Assembly (NCBI GenBank): GCA_964247055.1
Contig: OZ176054.1
Coordinates: 9,734,001-9,798,000, forward strand
DNA length: 64,000 nt
Direction: 5' to 3'
Origin: Paragordius varius
Taxonomy: Eukaryota > Nematomorpha
Position numbers and translations under genes: made by a program. Shown here piece after piece: positions 34,108-45,723 of this stretch; within the stretch, counting starts at the first letter, position 1; each line of letters starts with the position of its first letter. The notes beneath the pieces are model-generated. The model was given only the letters and a program-made list of their open reading frames with translations, did not search any database and was not told the origin of the DNA.

Positions 34108-36093
34108 TTTTATTTTTTCTTACTGCTATCAGCTGATAATAATCCTTTTATGTGTATATTTTATATGACAGTATTTTATAATAAATACTGTGCATATTCA
34201 TATTATTGTTAGATGTTTATTAAATAAATATAACTCTGTAACGCACCAAATTTTATAGTATAATAATATTTGTTTAATTGGTGTTAAATGAATGTAAAAA
34301 ATAACTTACTTATATCTAAAATTATTACAAATATTAGTTAAGATTAGGCGATGTGAAAAAACAAGGTACCTATTATTTTTTTGATCAAAATGTATATTTT
34401 CTGAGTGTATCAGGATTCTCATGGTTATTTTGGTTTTGGGGCTTAAGCAATTTAGATTCCACTTTGTATTATATGGACCCATCGACAAAATAACTCATTA
34501 TGATCAATTATTTTTTTGCCTTTCCAAAATATTTTTTTTGATATATGTATACATATAATATATATACATATTTATATATTTATAAATCAATAGAGTAATA
34601 TTAATTATTATGATGGGGGCACTGAACAAACGCACCCTACAATTATGGCTAGTTTTCTTTGAGAAGGGGAGTACCTAGATTTTGCTAAAATAATTTATAT
34701 TATATTATGGCAGGTTAGAAACGGTAAAACAAAATAGAATATTATAAAAACATTTTTCCATATGATTCTGCTGAAGATTTATAGGTCCAGAATTTCAATT
34801 AAAAGATTCGTTTGCCCTCTTATTTAGGTTAAAAACACAAGGTATATTCATCTTAGAATTTGTTAGATCTAGTCCGAGGTGATAAAATCTTTAGCAACAT
34901 CGAATATATAGGAATATTTTTTTATAATATAGTGAAATATACTGATTGTATAGTAATAACTACGCTTAAAAAAATTGCTATAATTAAAATATCTTAACAA
35001 AGTATGAATTATTTTAATACTATTTTTTATGACACACTACCATGTAACACGACCCTTTTGATATAAATTTAAGAAAACTAGCCCAGAGGGGTTCATTATT
35101 ATCGGAAAACCTAATTTTGATAATTTAAATAATCAACAAAAAACTATGGCTACTTGATAATATTTTGGAGAAAATAACATAGTGGTATTATTAAATGACT
35201 CGTCTGCCCAAAACCAAAAGTACCATAATTTTTCTCTCGTATGCATATTTCATAATGATTTTCACCGTCAATCAATAATTACAACAGCTAAAACTGTTAA
35301 TTTAATCAAATAATTATTTGATAACCCAAATAATTGTATTAGTTAAAACAGGGACTGGCGAACGAATAATAAAATTTAAAATATTTTACTTTCATACGAT
35401 GGAGCTTTAAACATATCTATTGATTATAAATATAAAAAAATTTTGTTATAAAAACACAAGCAAAAATGGTAACACGATGGTGAATTAGGGCCTTCCCTTA
35501 ACCAAAAAAAGGTGATTGGATAACATATACCTAAATCAACAAGTCACTACAAATCCAAAAAATTTATAATTCCTAACGAAAATACCTCCTATTGTTGTCT
35601 TAATAATCTATGTTTTATGATTTGAAATATCCATATACACACTGTACAGACAAAATTAAAAACTAAAAGGCATATATTTTATTTTAGAATACAGTTTTAA
35701 ATATATACTATATTTTTGAGTAATGAAATATGGGATGGGATGGAATTATAAACAAAATTTCATGTCAAATTTTACTTAACAGAATCTAACACTGTGATTA
35801 ACCCATTTTTAAAATAATATTAACCGGAAAAATATAAATTTAGCATAACACTATCTATATTAAAGTTTCTTATGTAATTTGAGTTTTTTTGCAAGATCAA
35901 AACTTTAGTAAAAAGCCTTTAATATCCGATTGCTCAAAATTTATTTTGCGCTTTTTATATCAAATGGCACATAAATTTTACGCCTTTCATTGATACTTCT
36001 AAAAGACTATGATTATGAGTTCTTAAGAGTCATCATTAATAAAACGTTTACAAAAAATATATTAAAAATAATTAATATATTAATATAAATTAC
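34108..36093. other. AT-rich stretch without recognised genes
   Basis: A minus-strand frame at 34306-34488 has no supporting splice phase. A short ACTAGCCCAG stretch near 35.08 kb may be FB2-related debris. On the minus strand this is the interval between Z/J/K and exon M and probably intron. Confidence 0.4.
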
Positions 36094-36105
36094 CAGTTAT
36101 ATCAG
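36094..36105 (-). CDS. Micro-exon Z, 12 nt
   Basis: Acceptor CTCTTTAG, donor GTAATT, phase 1-1, encoding DIT. It is 64 nt downstream of exon J's donor, so the spacing is plausible. Tentative. Confidence 0.35.
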
Positions 36106-36169
36106 CTAAAGAGATAGATATATGAATTAATCATCATTAAATTAAAAATTAATCACAAAAAAAACTTAC

Positions 36170-36325
36170 CTCGTTTACTGCGATGATTCATCTTAGCCTG
36201 CATATTAACCCGAAAAAATGTGTTCGACCCGTTTTTAGTTTTAGTTCCAACCAAATACATTGAGTTATTCGAATAAACTGGTGTCACAACAAGTCCGGCA
36301 TGTATTTTATTGATTTTGCGATATT
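36170..36325 (-). CDS. Exon J: beta-rich exon with sequons and a furin-like site
   Basis: 156 nt, phase 1-1, acceptor AATTTAG and perfect donor GTAAGT after ACGAG. Codons include YRKINKIHAGLVVTPVYSN, MYLVGTKTKNGSNTFFRV and NMQAKMNHRSKR. Sequons NNS and NGS imply secretion. RSKR at the exon end fits a furin-type R-X-K-R site (inference). A 72-nt intron separates it from K. Confidence 0.75.
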
Positions 36326-36397
36326 CTAAATTTAAAAAAGTAATGATCTCTTAACCTAAAACAACAATTTTTTAAACGAAATAAATGTAATATATAC

Positions 36398-36478
36398 TTG
36401 GATCATATATTTTTATAATATAATTTTTCCGATTTTTGTTTTTCATCTGGAACGAAATCTTAGGAGCTGTTATATTTT
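36398..36478 (-). CDS. Exon K: most upstream exon recognised
   Basis: 81 nt, phase 1-1, acceptor CTTTTAG and donor GTATAT. Codons start NITAPKISFQMKNKN and end NYIIKIYDP, with sequon NIT. It begins in phase 1, so a further upstream exon (with signal peptide) must exist, but none is visible in 36479-36806. Beyond that, transposons begin. Confidence 0.7.
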
Positions 36479-36806
36479 CTAAAAGTAAAATTTATATGCA
36501 TAATAAATATAAATAAATCTATAATTAAAATATAAAAATTTCGCATTCATTAGTGCTTTATCTGCCGAAATTTTGAAAAAAAATAGGTAATAGAAAAGAT
36601 AGTATTTTAGTCCTTAAAGCCCTTAAGCGTTAAAGTTAAAATTTTTAAATAAATCGTTGTTTATTTATTAACATAGGTTACATATTTTGATATAAATTTA
36701 TGTGTGGAGGCGTTATAATCGGTTAATTTAAGCCGATGTAACCAGTTATATAAATTATAAACTGTTTCAACCAAAAACAATGCGAACATAAATCGATGGT
36801 TTAACT

Positions 36807-39147
36807 CAGTGGTACTCAAACCGCTGCCCGCGGGCCGCATGCGGCCCTAAGAGTGCTTTAAAATGGCCCCATGACCATATTGATACTTAAATTATTTTTT
36901 TTATTTATGAATTTTTAAAATACACATAAACGAATTTTCGCTTATTTTAATATAAATTATTTTTTTTAGATTTAATTTTGGTAATTTTTATTTTTTACCC
37001 AATTTAAAATGTAGAAAAGTTTCCTACATTAAAATTATTTCAAAATTTTGGCACACGTTATTTCTGTTTCTATTTTGAAACTTTTATTGCCTTCCTTTTT
37101 TTATTTAAGCAAGCCTTTCAACCAAACTTGCATATACATATTCTTTTCATTGCTATCCTGCATCATTTTTTATAACACATTCTCATAAAATATTTTTCAA
37201 ATTAACATCATTAGATTTCGACCTGTTTTTTATAGCATAATTCAGATTTATTCCTATTTTTTTGAAAGAAATTACATATTATTTAAACATAAATTCAAAG
37301 GATGACATCTAATGCTAAAAAACGTTTATAATCGATGAAATTAGCTCCTTTAAAAAAGAATGGGAAGAAAATTTCTTTGTTGTTTTAAATAAAAATGTTG
37401 TTGCTGCCTTATAACAACATAAATATAGAAAAATACAATACTGAAAGACTACAATCCATCATTCTCATAAATTACCAGAAAATCATGAGGAAAGAAACGA
37501 AAAAAGATTGAGGAATGATACCAGAACAAAAATTTATTATGTCCATAGCTTTCTCCCAGGAAAAATTTGCTATATTTTAGGAAGAAATATGCAACCGTTT
37601 ACTGATTCCCAACTATTAAAAGAATGTCTAATGAATCGTTGCACTTTTTTATTTGATAAATTCCATAATAAAGATCAAATCATATATTAGTTTAATACCT
37701 CAATGTGCGCTCTTCGTGAGATTTTGCAACGACAACATAATCAACCAGGAATATTTAAAATTTTTATCAATAAATAATACCACGATAGGAAAAGATTTTG
37801 TCGAAATAATTAGCACTTTTTTCGATAACAATGATATATCATGAAAAAATTGGTTTTGATCTGCACAGATGGCTGTCCCTCTATGATTGGAATAAACAAA
37901 GGATTTATTCCTCTTTTAAAAAACAAATATAATTTTCATATTTTATCCTTTCACTGCTTTATTCATCAGCAAAACTTGGTTTCGCGTGTAAAAGATGAAT
38001 CACTCAACTCAATAATTATATCAGTTGTGTATATAAGAAACCACATTAGTGGCAGAGAATTCAACCGCCGTAAATTCTAAAACCTTCTGAAAGAGATCTA
38101 CAGTGTGTTTGATGATATTCTTTTGTACACCGCTTTGAGATGGCTAAGCCTTAGCAAAGTATTAAATAGATTTTTTTGTTTTGAGACCTGAATATCTATT
38201 ATCAAAGATAACAGAAAGTTTGACGAACAAATTAATAGTGGTGACAAATGGTGGGTTTTATTAGTCCACTTTGCGACATTACTCATAAACTTAGAATTTT
38301 TAATACAAGTCTTCAAGGGAGCAAAATAAAACCCAATTTTCTAATCAAATATAAGCTTTTGAAGAAAAATTAATAATATATAAACAAGATTTTATAAATA
38401 AAACACTCCTATATATCCAACACTTAAAACGATTTATAATAAATATGGAATTTACCGCGGTAATTAATTTAATAATAGACAATCATTCATTTTTATCTAA
38501 TGAGATGAAATTAGATTTCAAGTAAGAAATATTAAAAATTGCTTAAAACTCGTTAAAAATCTATGGCATATGGATGTATCCAATATTAAGCAGCTTGATC
38601 GTTTCGGTTTTGATCAGGCGCATATCATAGAAGAATTCGTAGATTTTAAAAATTATTCCGAATTGGAGGCTATATTCAAGGAGAATCGTAGCGAAGAAAG
38701 ACATGTAGAGTTTTGGCAAGATGTGCCAAATAAATAGGAAAATAAAAAAATAGTGCTCAAGTTATGATAACTGTTTTTCCCTCAACTTAAACGTGTGAGA
38801 CGGCATATTCAAAAAAGAGTATGTCAAAAATATATACAGAAATCGCTTAGCCGATGATCATATGGACGACGTATTAAGATTGGCTTGTCATGAGGCGAAA
38901 CCAAATTTGACAAAAATTATTGGTTAATAACAACATAAATGTTGTTATTAAAATATTTTAATTTTTTAAACTAAATGGTGTAAAACGAGTTTTTAGCTGG
39001 ATTTACATGCGATCCGAAAAAATTCAGCTGATTTAGAGTATAAATATGTGCAATAGCTATGGAATATTTGCCATTATAAGGTTCATGGCCCTCGAAAAAA
39101 ATATATATTATATTTGGCCCGTCAAATTTTTTTGGTGAGTACCATCT
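36807..39147 (+). mobile_element. GTF2IRD2-like hAT transposon relic
   Basis: Left end CAGTGGTACTCAAACC, then CGCGGGCCGCATGCGGCCC. The right end, inverted, reads ATGGTACTCACCA with GGGCC nearby. Flanks GTTTAACT and TCTTAACT agree at 6 of 8 positions. Transposase fragments on the plus strand between 37.3 and 38.9 kb include LICTDGCPSMIGINKGF and HCFIHQQNLVSRVKDESLNS, typical of the family. The reading is broken in several frames, so the copy is dead. Confidence 0.8.
37841..38080 (+). pseudogene. hAT transposase core fragment (GTF2IRD2-like)
   Basis: 79-residue open stretch with the CTDGCPSMIG and FHCFIHQQNL motifs around the second catalytic region of GTF2IRD2-like hAT transposases. Preceding fragments (37508-37844) carry further N-terminal core sequence in other frames. 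Relic only. Confidence 0.75.
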
Positions 39148-39282
39148 TCTTAACTTAATTTTGGCTGTAATTTCTTTTTTTGCAAATATAGAAGCAATCA
39201 ATTTTTAAATTTAATTAAAAAAGATATTAGTTATTATATTGATAATTGTTTAACCAATTATATTTTTATGTAAAGTTACATT

Positions 39283-41400
39283 GTGATCATCTTAATAACT
39301 AGCCAACCTCTCTTTACACAGCAAAGAGATTGTCAACGATGCGGAAAGCGACACCTGATTGATATATTTAATGCAAATGGGCGTTGTTACAAGTGTTTTA
39401 AGCGGATTATTTCACGAAGTACTGCCGTACCAAGCAAGGTTGTATGCAAATTCAATTGGGAAGGATCCAAAAAAGCGCCACTCAAAGTTATTGCAACGAG
39501 AAAAATGTTATTCAACACTAGTGCTAATGTGACGGTGTTCAACGACAGATGCTGGAGATCCAACGGACCAAAATTGGAAGTAGCAGAGAAACTGAAAACG
39601 TAAAAGAATGAGGCAATTCCCAGAATGGAAAACTCAGCTGAATGTGTGACAATGCCTGAAACAACGAAAAACAGAATGTTTTTAAAACCGATAATTAATT
39701 TTTGGTCTCCCTTGGATCCGTGCATTTAATTTAATTTTATCCAATAATGTTAGTTTAATTAAATAACTAAATCTATCAGTATTGTAGGTTATTCTCAAAC
39801 GAATTAAGTTGTTTGAATATTGAGACCAAGTTATGTAAATCGATAATTTTTAGGACTGCTAAACTTTCACGAACGATTTATACTAAATGTTCATGCGATA
39901 TGCAACCTTCACCGAAAGACCATATAGACCATGGAACTAAACCGACGTGGAGGAGGAGTTCCAATCAGCATGACAATTAATGTCAAAAAAAGAATCAATA
40001 CCTTAACAATTTAGAACCCAGATTAGCCTATAATAATAGAAACAGAATCAAACAAAGGATTTGGAATGATTTCATGTTACCCCTGAGGGAAACGCCCCAT
40101 ATCATACGCCTCACGCAATCGTACCTCCGAAACCATTTATTCACACCTAAAGATAGAAGCAAAACTATAATTTTTTCCATAATAAAATTTAACCCTATAA
40201 TATGGTAGAAAATTTAAAATTATAGCCGACAAGTGCGAAACAAAAATGATGATATCCATGGTAAAATTTTTAATTATGATGTTAAACTAAGCTAAAGTTA
40301 GTGAATAAAATAATATTAGTATATGTGGGTGACGACGAAGGGTTGTTTTCGTATTAACATCGTGAATAATGTAGGAATTAAAAATAAATTTATAAAAAAC
40401 TCAAATCGCACAATGGTATCATCAAAAGTTGTTAAAAGAATAAATTTAAAATAATGTACAACAAAGCAATAAATAAAATGAAATTTGTGTGACATTTCTT
40501 TGTTGTACATTATTTTAAGTTTCTTTTAACAACTCCTGATGATGCCATTGGGCGAAAATTTGAGTTTTTAATAAATTTATTTTTATTCCCTACATTATTC
40601 ACGACATTAATACGAATTTATTGAAATAATATTAGATCCACTGACAAACAAACTTAAATAAGCAATAAAGACAAATAATTGAAGTTACCAAATATTAAAT
40701 AATTACCCAAAGTAATTAATGAAATTTAAAAATACTATAATATCTTATTTATGAATGATAGATTACTAATACCGATATCCTTACAATGGGACGTAACCGA
40801 ATTATGACATCTTTGGCATAACGGCAATTGATGAAACAACAATCAATCCGTATATTGGCCAAGATTAGAAATGGATTTAGTAAAGTTTCACAGAAACATA
40901 TTAACCGTGTCAAAAAAACAAACCTAATATAAAGAAAAATCCAAAACGTAAATGAATTTCAACACCGCCTTGTGGGTCACCACCTGATATAGTCGGACCA
41001 TTAGACGTTATTTTTTTTTGATTAGTTATGATTCATAGTGCCTCCTAGTGGATTGAAGTGGATCTATTATTCATAACATTGAAAAAATATTGAATTTAGA
41101 AAAACTTATAGAAAATTGTGGGTTTCCGAGACAAAGTGTAACCATTAATAGGACGTGCATCCCATGGATTTAAAATTATGCTACATAATTTTAATATATA
41201 AAATATTTTAATTAGCCCACATCCTAAGATCATTAGTTTGTTTGAATGTTGTCCTGCAACGATATAAAAAATAAATTAAAGATCATGCAGGCACACGAAG
41301 CAAATAACACAGTTTTTATAAATACTGTAATTCCACACACAGTGTAAATATGAATACCCTTCCTAGATCTCGCAAAGACACCCAAATGATCCAATAACAT
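39283..41400 (+). mobile_element. LTR-retrotransposon fossil (gypsy-like)
   Basis: Begins near a cysteine-rich stretch (CQRCGKRH, GRCYKCFK). Further on it holds an integrase zinc-domain-like segment (YWPRLEMDLVKFHRN) and a VGPLDV segment like the start of the integrase core. Family assignment rests on these fragments. It is broken, with many changes, and contains a 265-bp stem-loop insertion. No LTR pair was identified. Confidence 0.55.
40350..40614. repeat. Long stem-loop element in the LTR fossil
   Basis: Arms of about 120 bp: CGTATTAACATCGTGAATAA against TTATTCACGACATTAATACG, and TAATGTACAACAAAG against CTTTGTTGTACATTA. The loop is about 30 bp. It is probably a MITE. The arms are still about 85-90% alike by eye, so it is fairly young. 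Confidence 0.75.
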
Positions 41401-41999
41401 GGCTTAGCAGCCTACTGAGTTTAGAAAATAAAATAGACCCTCGATATGTTCAATGCAGGGTTTTTTTGAAAAATAAATTAGAAAAAGAATGAAGGTCAGT
41501 GGAAGTATTAGAACGCACACATCCCTTGTTATATTTGGTAAAGGACTAAACTGACAGATTCTCAGAAAGCAAGCTGATCAATTAAAACAAAGAATGGAAG
41601 ATTCGAAAACAGCCACACCAATGCGCGAAACACCAATTACTTTTACCTCTAGCCCATAAGATCTTGAAGCCAAAACAATGACATACAATCACGATATACA
41701 TATTAACACATGATAACTCAAGTAGCACGAGTATAACCACACATGCATTCAGATACACAATGCCAACGGAACCCTCAAATAGTTTTACTATAGGATAATG
41801 TTAATATATTAATCGATTGTTTATAAGAGCCTTGACTTAATATTTCATATATATTATATGGATTAATTTTTTGTTTTTCACGCATGTAAACACATGCTTT
41901 TAATCGAGTGGGAAAGGTATGGTATACCTACCCATCTCTTATCGATCTTTTTACCAAAAACATTGATTTTTACCTTCTCCGAATATTAGAAATAGTTAG
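41401..41999. other. Boundary region between LTR fossil and RTE element
   Basis: No gene recognised. It may include LTR-fossil remainder and the 5' untranslated part of the RTE element, whose 5' end I could not fix. Confidence 0.3.
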
Positions 42000-42067
42000 A
42001 TCCTATTCCTTACATATCCATAACATATTTCCTATTCACATTCTCCCATTCGAAGGACATTCTGCTA

Positions 42068-43282
42068 ATGTTGAAATCACGTAATCTCAGCATCCGCATC
42101 GCCACATGGAACTTACGCGGATCCTACAAAAACCACAAACTAGATATTGTCGTTAACGAAATGACTAAGCATAAAATTGACATACTAGGAATTTCAGAAT
42201 CACACATCCCCTCTACCGGAACCTTAGAATTTGACAATCATATTTTGTATTATTCCGGCCACGACTCGTCAAAATACAACGGTGTCGGCATAATAATGAA
42301 CAAAAAACTAGCTAACTTATCGGACATTTTTAAAATCAATGATCGTATTATTGCAATCCGCATACAAACAACCCCTCAACCCATTACTATTCTCCAAATT
42401 TACGCACCTACCTCCTCTTACAGCGATGACGACTGTGAAAAATTTTATAGCGATCTCGACTTGGCGATTTCCCAAATTTCAAAAAAGGATATCATATTTA
42501 TCTTAGGCGATTTTAACTCAATCATCGGAACAGACAAAACACGTCCTATGACGGGCGGCATGGGCTTGGGCATAAAAAACGAGAGAGGAGACAGATTGAT
42601 TGAATTTTGTGCCAACCATCGTTTCTTGGTCGCAAACAGCTTTTTTAAACAGCCCAAACGCCGTCTATACACATGGCGTTCCCCGTGTCAAAGATACCGT
42701 AACCAGATTGACTTCATATTAGGTATGGTAAAATACAAAAGTTCATTTCAAAATGTCAAATGCCTACCAGGATCGGATTGCTACAGCGACCACAACCTAT
42801 TGATCGCCAAACTCCGAATTAAATTACAACTTCCTATAACATCCAAACCCACAAGAACAAGATTAGATTACGATACAATCGACGACGAGTTTAACACCGC
42901 TTTATCAAATCGTTTCGATTGTCTTGATCATAATTAGGAAAACTATCAGGATATAAACTTCTTTTGGAACGATATATATACAATCTGCCGAGACACAGCC
43001 GACGAATTCATTCGGCCTCTCAAACGCAATAAACAAAAAATAAAATTGTCAACCAAAAGTCTCGAGATCGCAGAAAAACGTAGAGAATCCAAAATCAAAT
43101 GCAAATGGGATGAATACAAACAACTAAACAGTGAATTTCAGAAGAGTGCAAGAGAGGACACAAATAAGTATTATGACCAACTATGTGAAAAATTAGAAAC
43201 AGACGCCAAAAATAACCAAAACCTCTTTGCCCATGCAAACAATATTATTCCACACAAAAAAGTTTTTATAAGGGACCTATGA
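42068..43282 (+). pseudogene. RTE apurinic endonuclease domain and linker
   Basis: Starts MLKSRNLSIRIATWNLRGS (family start IATWNxR). Motifs follow: DILGISESH, YAPTSS, ILGDFNSIIG, RRLYTWRSP, NQIDFILG and CYSDHNLLIAKLR, covering the catalytic Asn, Glu, Asp and His set of AP-like endonucleases. One in-frame TAG at 42935-42937 separates this from the linker (LEIAEKRRESKIK) that runs on in the same frame to 43282. It nicks target DNA to prime reverse transcription. Confidence 0.85.
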
Positions 43283-44760
43283 GAAACGACAACAACTCAA
43301 TCGTCACTGAAAAAGACGAAATTCGCAAACTATGGCACAAACATATAAACAAACTATACAATGTAAATAACCCCCCAACTATTAACGAACTTACTCTACA
43401 AAAAGAACCACCTATTATGAAAGAAGAAGTGGAACTCGCTATAAAACACTCTAGCACCGGTAAATCAGAGGGCCACAAAGACATCCCTACTGAAATAATA
43501 AAATACATTCCAATCGATATACTCACCAAATTATTTCAAACCATATTTGAGATGGAAAAAATTCCTGAGGATTGGTGTACATCCATTATGATTCCGATTT
43601 TAAAAAAGGGTAACCCAGAACTGTGTGACAACTATCGCACCATAGCGCTCATAAACCAGGTGTCCAAAGTTTTTCTAAAAATAATACAGTTTCGCCTAAA
43701 TTCCATTCTTGACCCCGAGATATCCACGATTCAGGCTGGTTTTCGAAAAGGTAGAGGATGCCGAGATATGATATGTAACATGAGGTGGATAATCGAGAAA
43801 CACATCGAATTTAACAAAGAATTGATGTGCTTTGTCGATTTTTCCAAAGCATTTTCCCAGCACAATAAACTACGGAAAGCTCTAAAACAACTCGGAGTGT
43901 CAACACATTTAATCAACATCATATTTTCAATTTATTCAAATTCCATGGCTGTAGTATCTACACCATACGGTATATCTGACCCATGTATGGTACAAGTCGG
44001 CCTCCGTCAAGAATGCGTTTTATCACCAATTCTTTTTAACGCATACCTGGAATGCATTATAAGAAATATCCCACAAACTTACGGCATCAACATAGGTGGG
44101 AACCTACTTACATCCGTTCACTACGCGGATGATACAGTCTTATTCGCAGACAGTGTAGACACATTAAGCCTTGCAAGTGTTTACAACTGAATGCAATAAA
44201 TTTGGATTAAATATCAATTTCAAAAAAACAAAAGTCATGCAAATAAATCCGGCTCAAACCAATCCAATAATCCTCAACGGCAACCAGATCGAAACAGTCA
44301 GCAGCTACACGTACTTAGGTAGCATTATTAATAATGAGAACAACTCTACGCCTGAAATAAAGCGAAGAATTGCTATTGCTAAAGCAGTAACTTTTAAATA
44401 TAACAGGATTTGGATGTCACATGACATTAAACTACAAACCAAAATCAGATTAATCAAAGCTACAGTTTTCCCCACATTCATGTATGGGGGGGAAAGCTGG
44501 ACACTGAAAAAATATGATGAACGTCTAATAAACTCTTTCGAATTATGGGTTTGGAGGAAACTTCTCCAAACAAAATGGACAGACAAAGTTTCAAACACCA
44601 CCATTCTAAATAAAATTAACCCAGAAATGTCACTTCTTGGCAGCTTAACACGGCAAAAACTCTCCTTCTTCGGGCACATCATGAGATCCAGCTTACTTGA
44701 AAAATTACTGATGCTGGGGAAAGTGAGTGGTGCCTGAAAAAGAGGGAGAAGACGAACTCG
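43279..44760 (+). pseudogene. RTE reverse transcriptase domain
   Basis: Motifs in order: ILKKGNPELCDNYRTIALIN, GFRKGRGCRDMI, CFVDFSKAFS (usual AFD changed), GLRQECVLSPILFN (usual QGC changed), and the catalytic HYADDTVLFADS. It then shifts frame near 44175 into YLGSI, FMYGGESWTLKK, FELWVWRKLLQ and FFGHIMRSS. A late stop at 44735-44737 precedes RRRTRWMDNI. Two frameshifts and one stop show that it is inactive but recent. Confidence 0.85.
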
Positions 44761-44905
44761 TTGGATGGATAACATCCTTAAAGAAACCAACCAATCATTA
44801 TCCGACCTAAACACCAAAACCGGAAATCGCAATGAATGGAGAAGCTTTATTTTCAATGTTGCTGTTAGTCGGAATCGACTTTAGCAAACAACAACAACAA
44901 CAATA

Positions 44906-45576
44906 TATTATATGAAGTTAATTTTTATTGTAAAATATGCAAACGACATTCTAAATGAGATAGCCAATTATCCTTCCGAAAACTTATAAATCATGTGACA
45001 ACAAAGCGTTTTATTTAAAAGTCAAGTCAATCTGATATGTATAACAGTTATAGTAGCATGTATTCATGTATTTTCTATATCCGCTGGGGGTCCTTTCTGC
45101 TTTAAAGCATTACCATAGAAATAAAAAACCGATGGATTATATGGAAATGATAATCATTTTAGATATTTCCTACATAAGTTTTAGGTGGGGCGCTTTTTTA
45201 ATGGCGGTTGAGGGCTCCACTCTGAAAAATAGGCCATCATTTAAAAATGTGATTTTATGTATCCGTAAGACAATGATACTATATAAAACAGTAAAAGGTG
45301 TTCCTCGCATAAACGCAAAACTTTAACGTGATCTTTTTAATAAGCCAATGACTAGAATTCCGCTTGTAAATTGCAACCCAATAAAAAAATGACGATTTTG
45401 ACGCAAGTATTGAGAAAATTATGAGGCCATACCGGTCGAATAAGGTATTAATTACTTGTTAAATTTAGAAATTTGTGTCAAGTGCTTCAAATACACAGTG
45501 TTAACAAAAATATATCCTGATAAATAAATATACTTTAATTGGCAATGGATCAGTATACTTATTAAATTTTTTAGCC
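44906..45576. other. Unassigned stretch with one plus-strand frame
   Basis: The 86-codon frame at 45066-45326 (with FRWGAFLMAVEGSTLKNR) has no recognised family. Composition around it is mixed. It could be a small transposon fragment. Confidence 0.3.
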
Positions 45577-45680
45577 TTAAAAGTGATTTAAGAAATATTG
45601 ACACTTTTGGGTTAACTCCTCCATATCAGAAATTGGCAAAATTTGCGCACATTTAATAAATGTAATATTTTTAGTTAAAG
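45577..45680 (-). CDS. Candidate terminal exon of unknown gene
   Basis: Acceptor CATTTAG followed in phase 1 by 33 codons (LTKNITFIKCAQILPISDM, then EELTQKCQYFLNHF) and a TAA. The phase equals that of the micro-exon gene and a sequon (NIT) is present, so it might end another paralogue. No upstream exon was found, because transposons follow. Weak evidence. Confidence 0.3.
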
Positions 45681-45723
45681 CTAAATGTTTCCTTCCAAAT
45701 AATATAATACACTGTGCGACAAA

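Larger units (their letters stand above)
42000..44905 (+). mobile_element. RTE-clade non-LTR retrotransposon (LINE)
   Basis: An endonuclease and reverse transcriptase follow in RTE order, and the 3' end is a short (ACA)n tail (about 44887-44902), as is usual for RTE. The endonuclease resembles CFDP2-type (BovB/RTE) proteins. Less AT-rich and far less decayed than other elements here, so probably one of the younger insertions. The 5' end is uncertain. Confidence 0.85.

Noticed and set aside
34310-34315. Possible 6-nt micro-exon (TTTTAG, ATATAA, GTAAGT)
   Set aside because: Phase-compatible with an excellent donor, but six bases give no independent evidence.
34306-34488. Minus-strand frame of 60 codons
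   Set aside because: No acceptor or donor in the phase used by neighbouring exons and no recognised motif.
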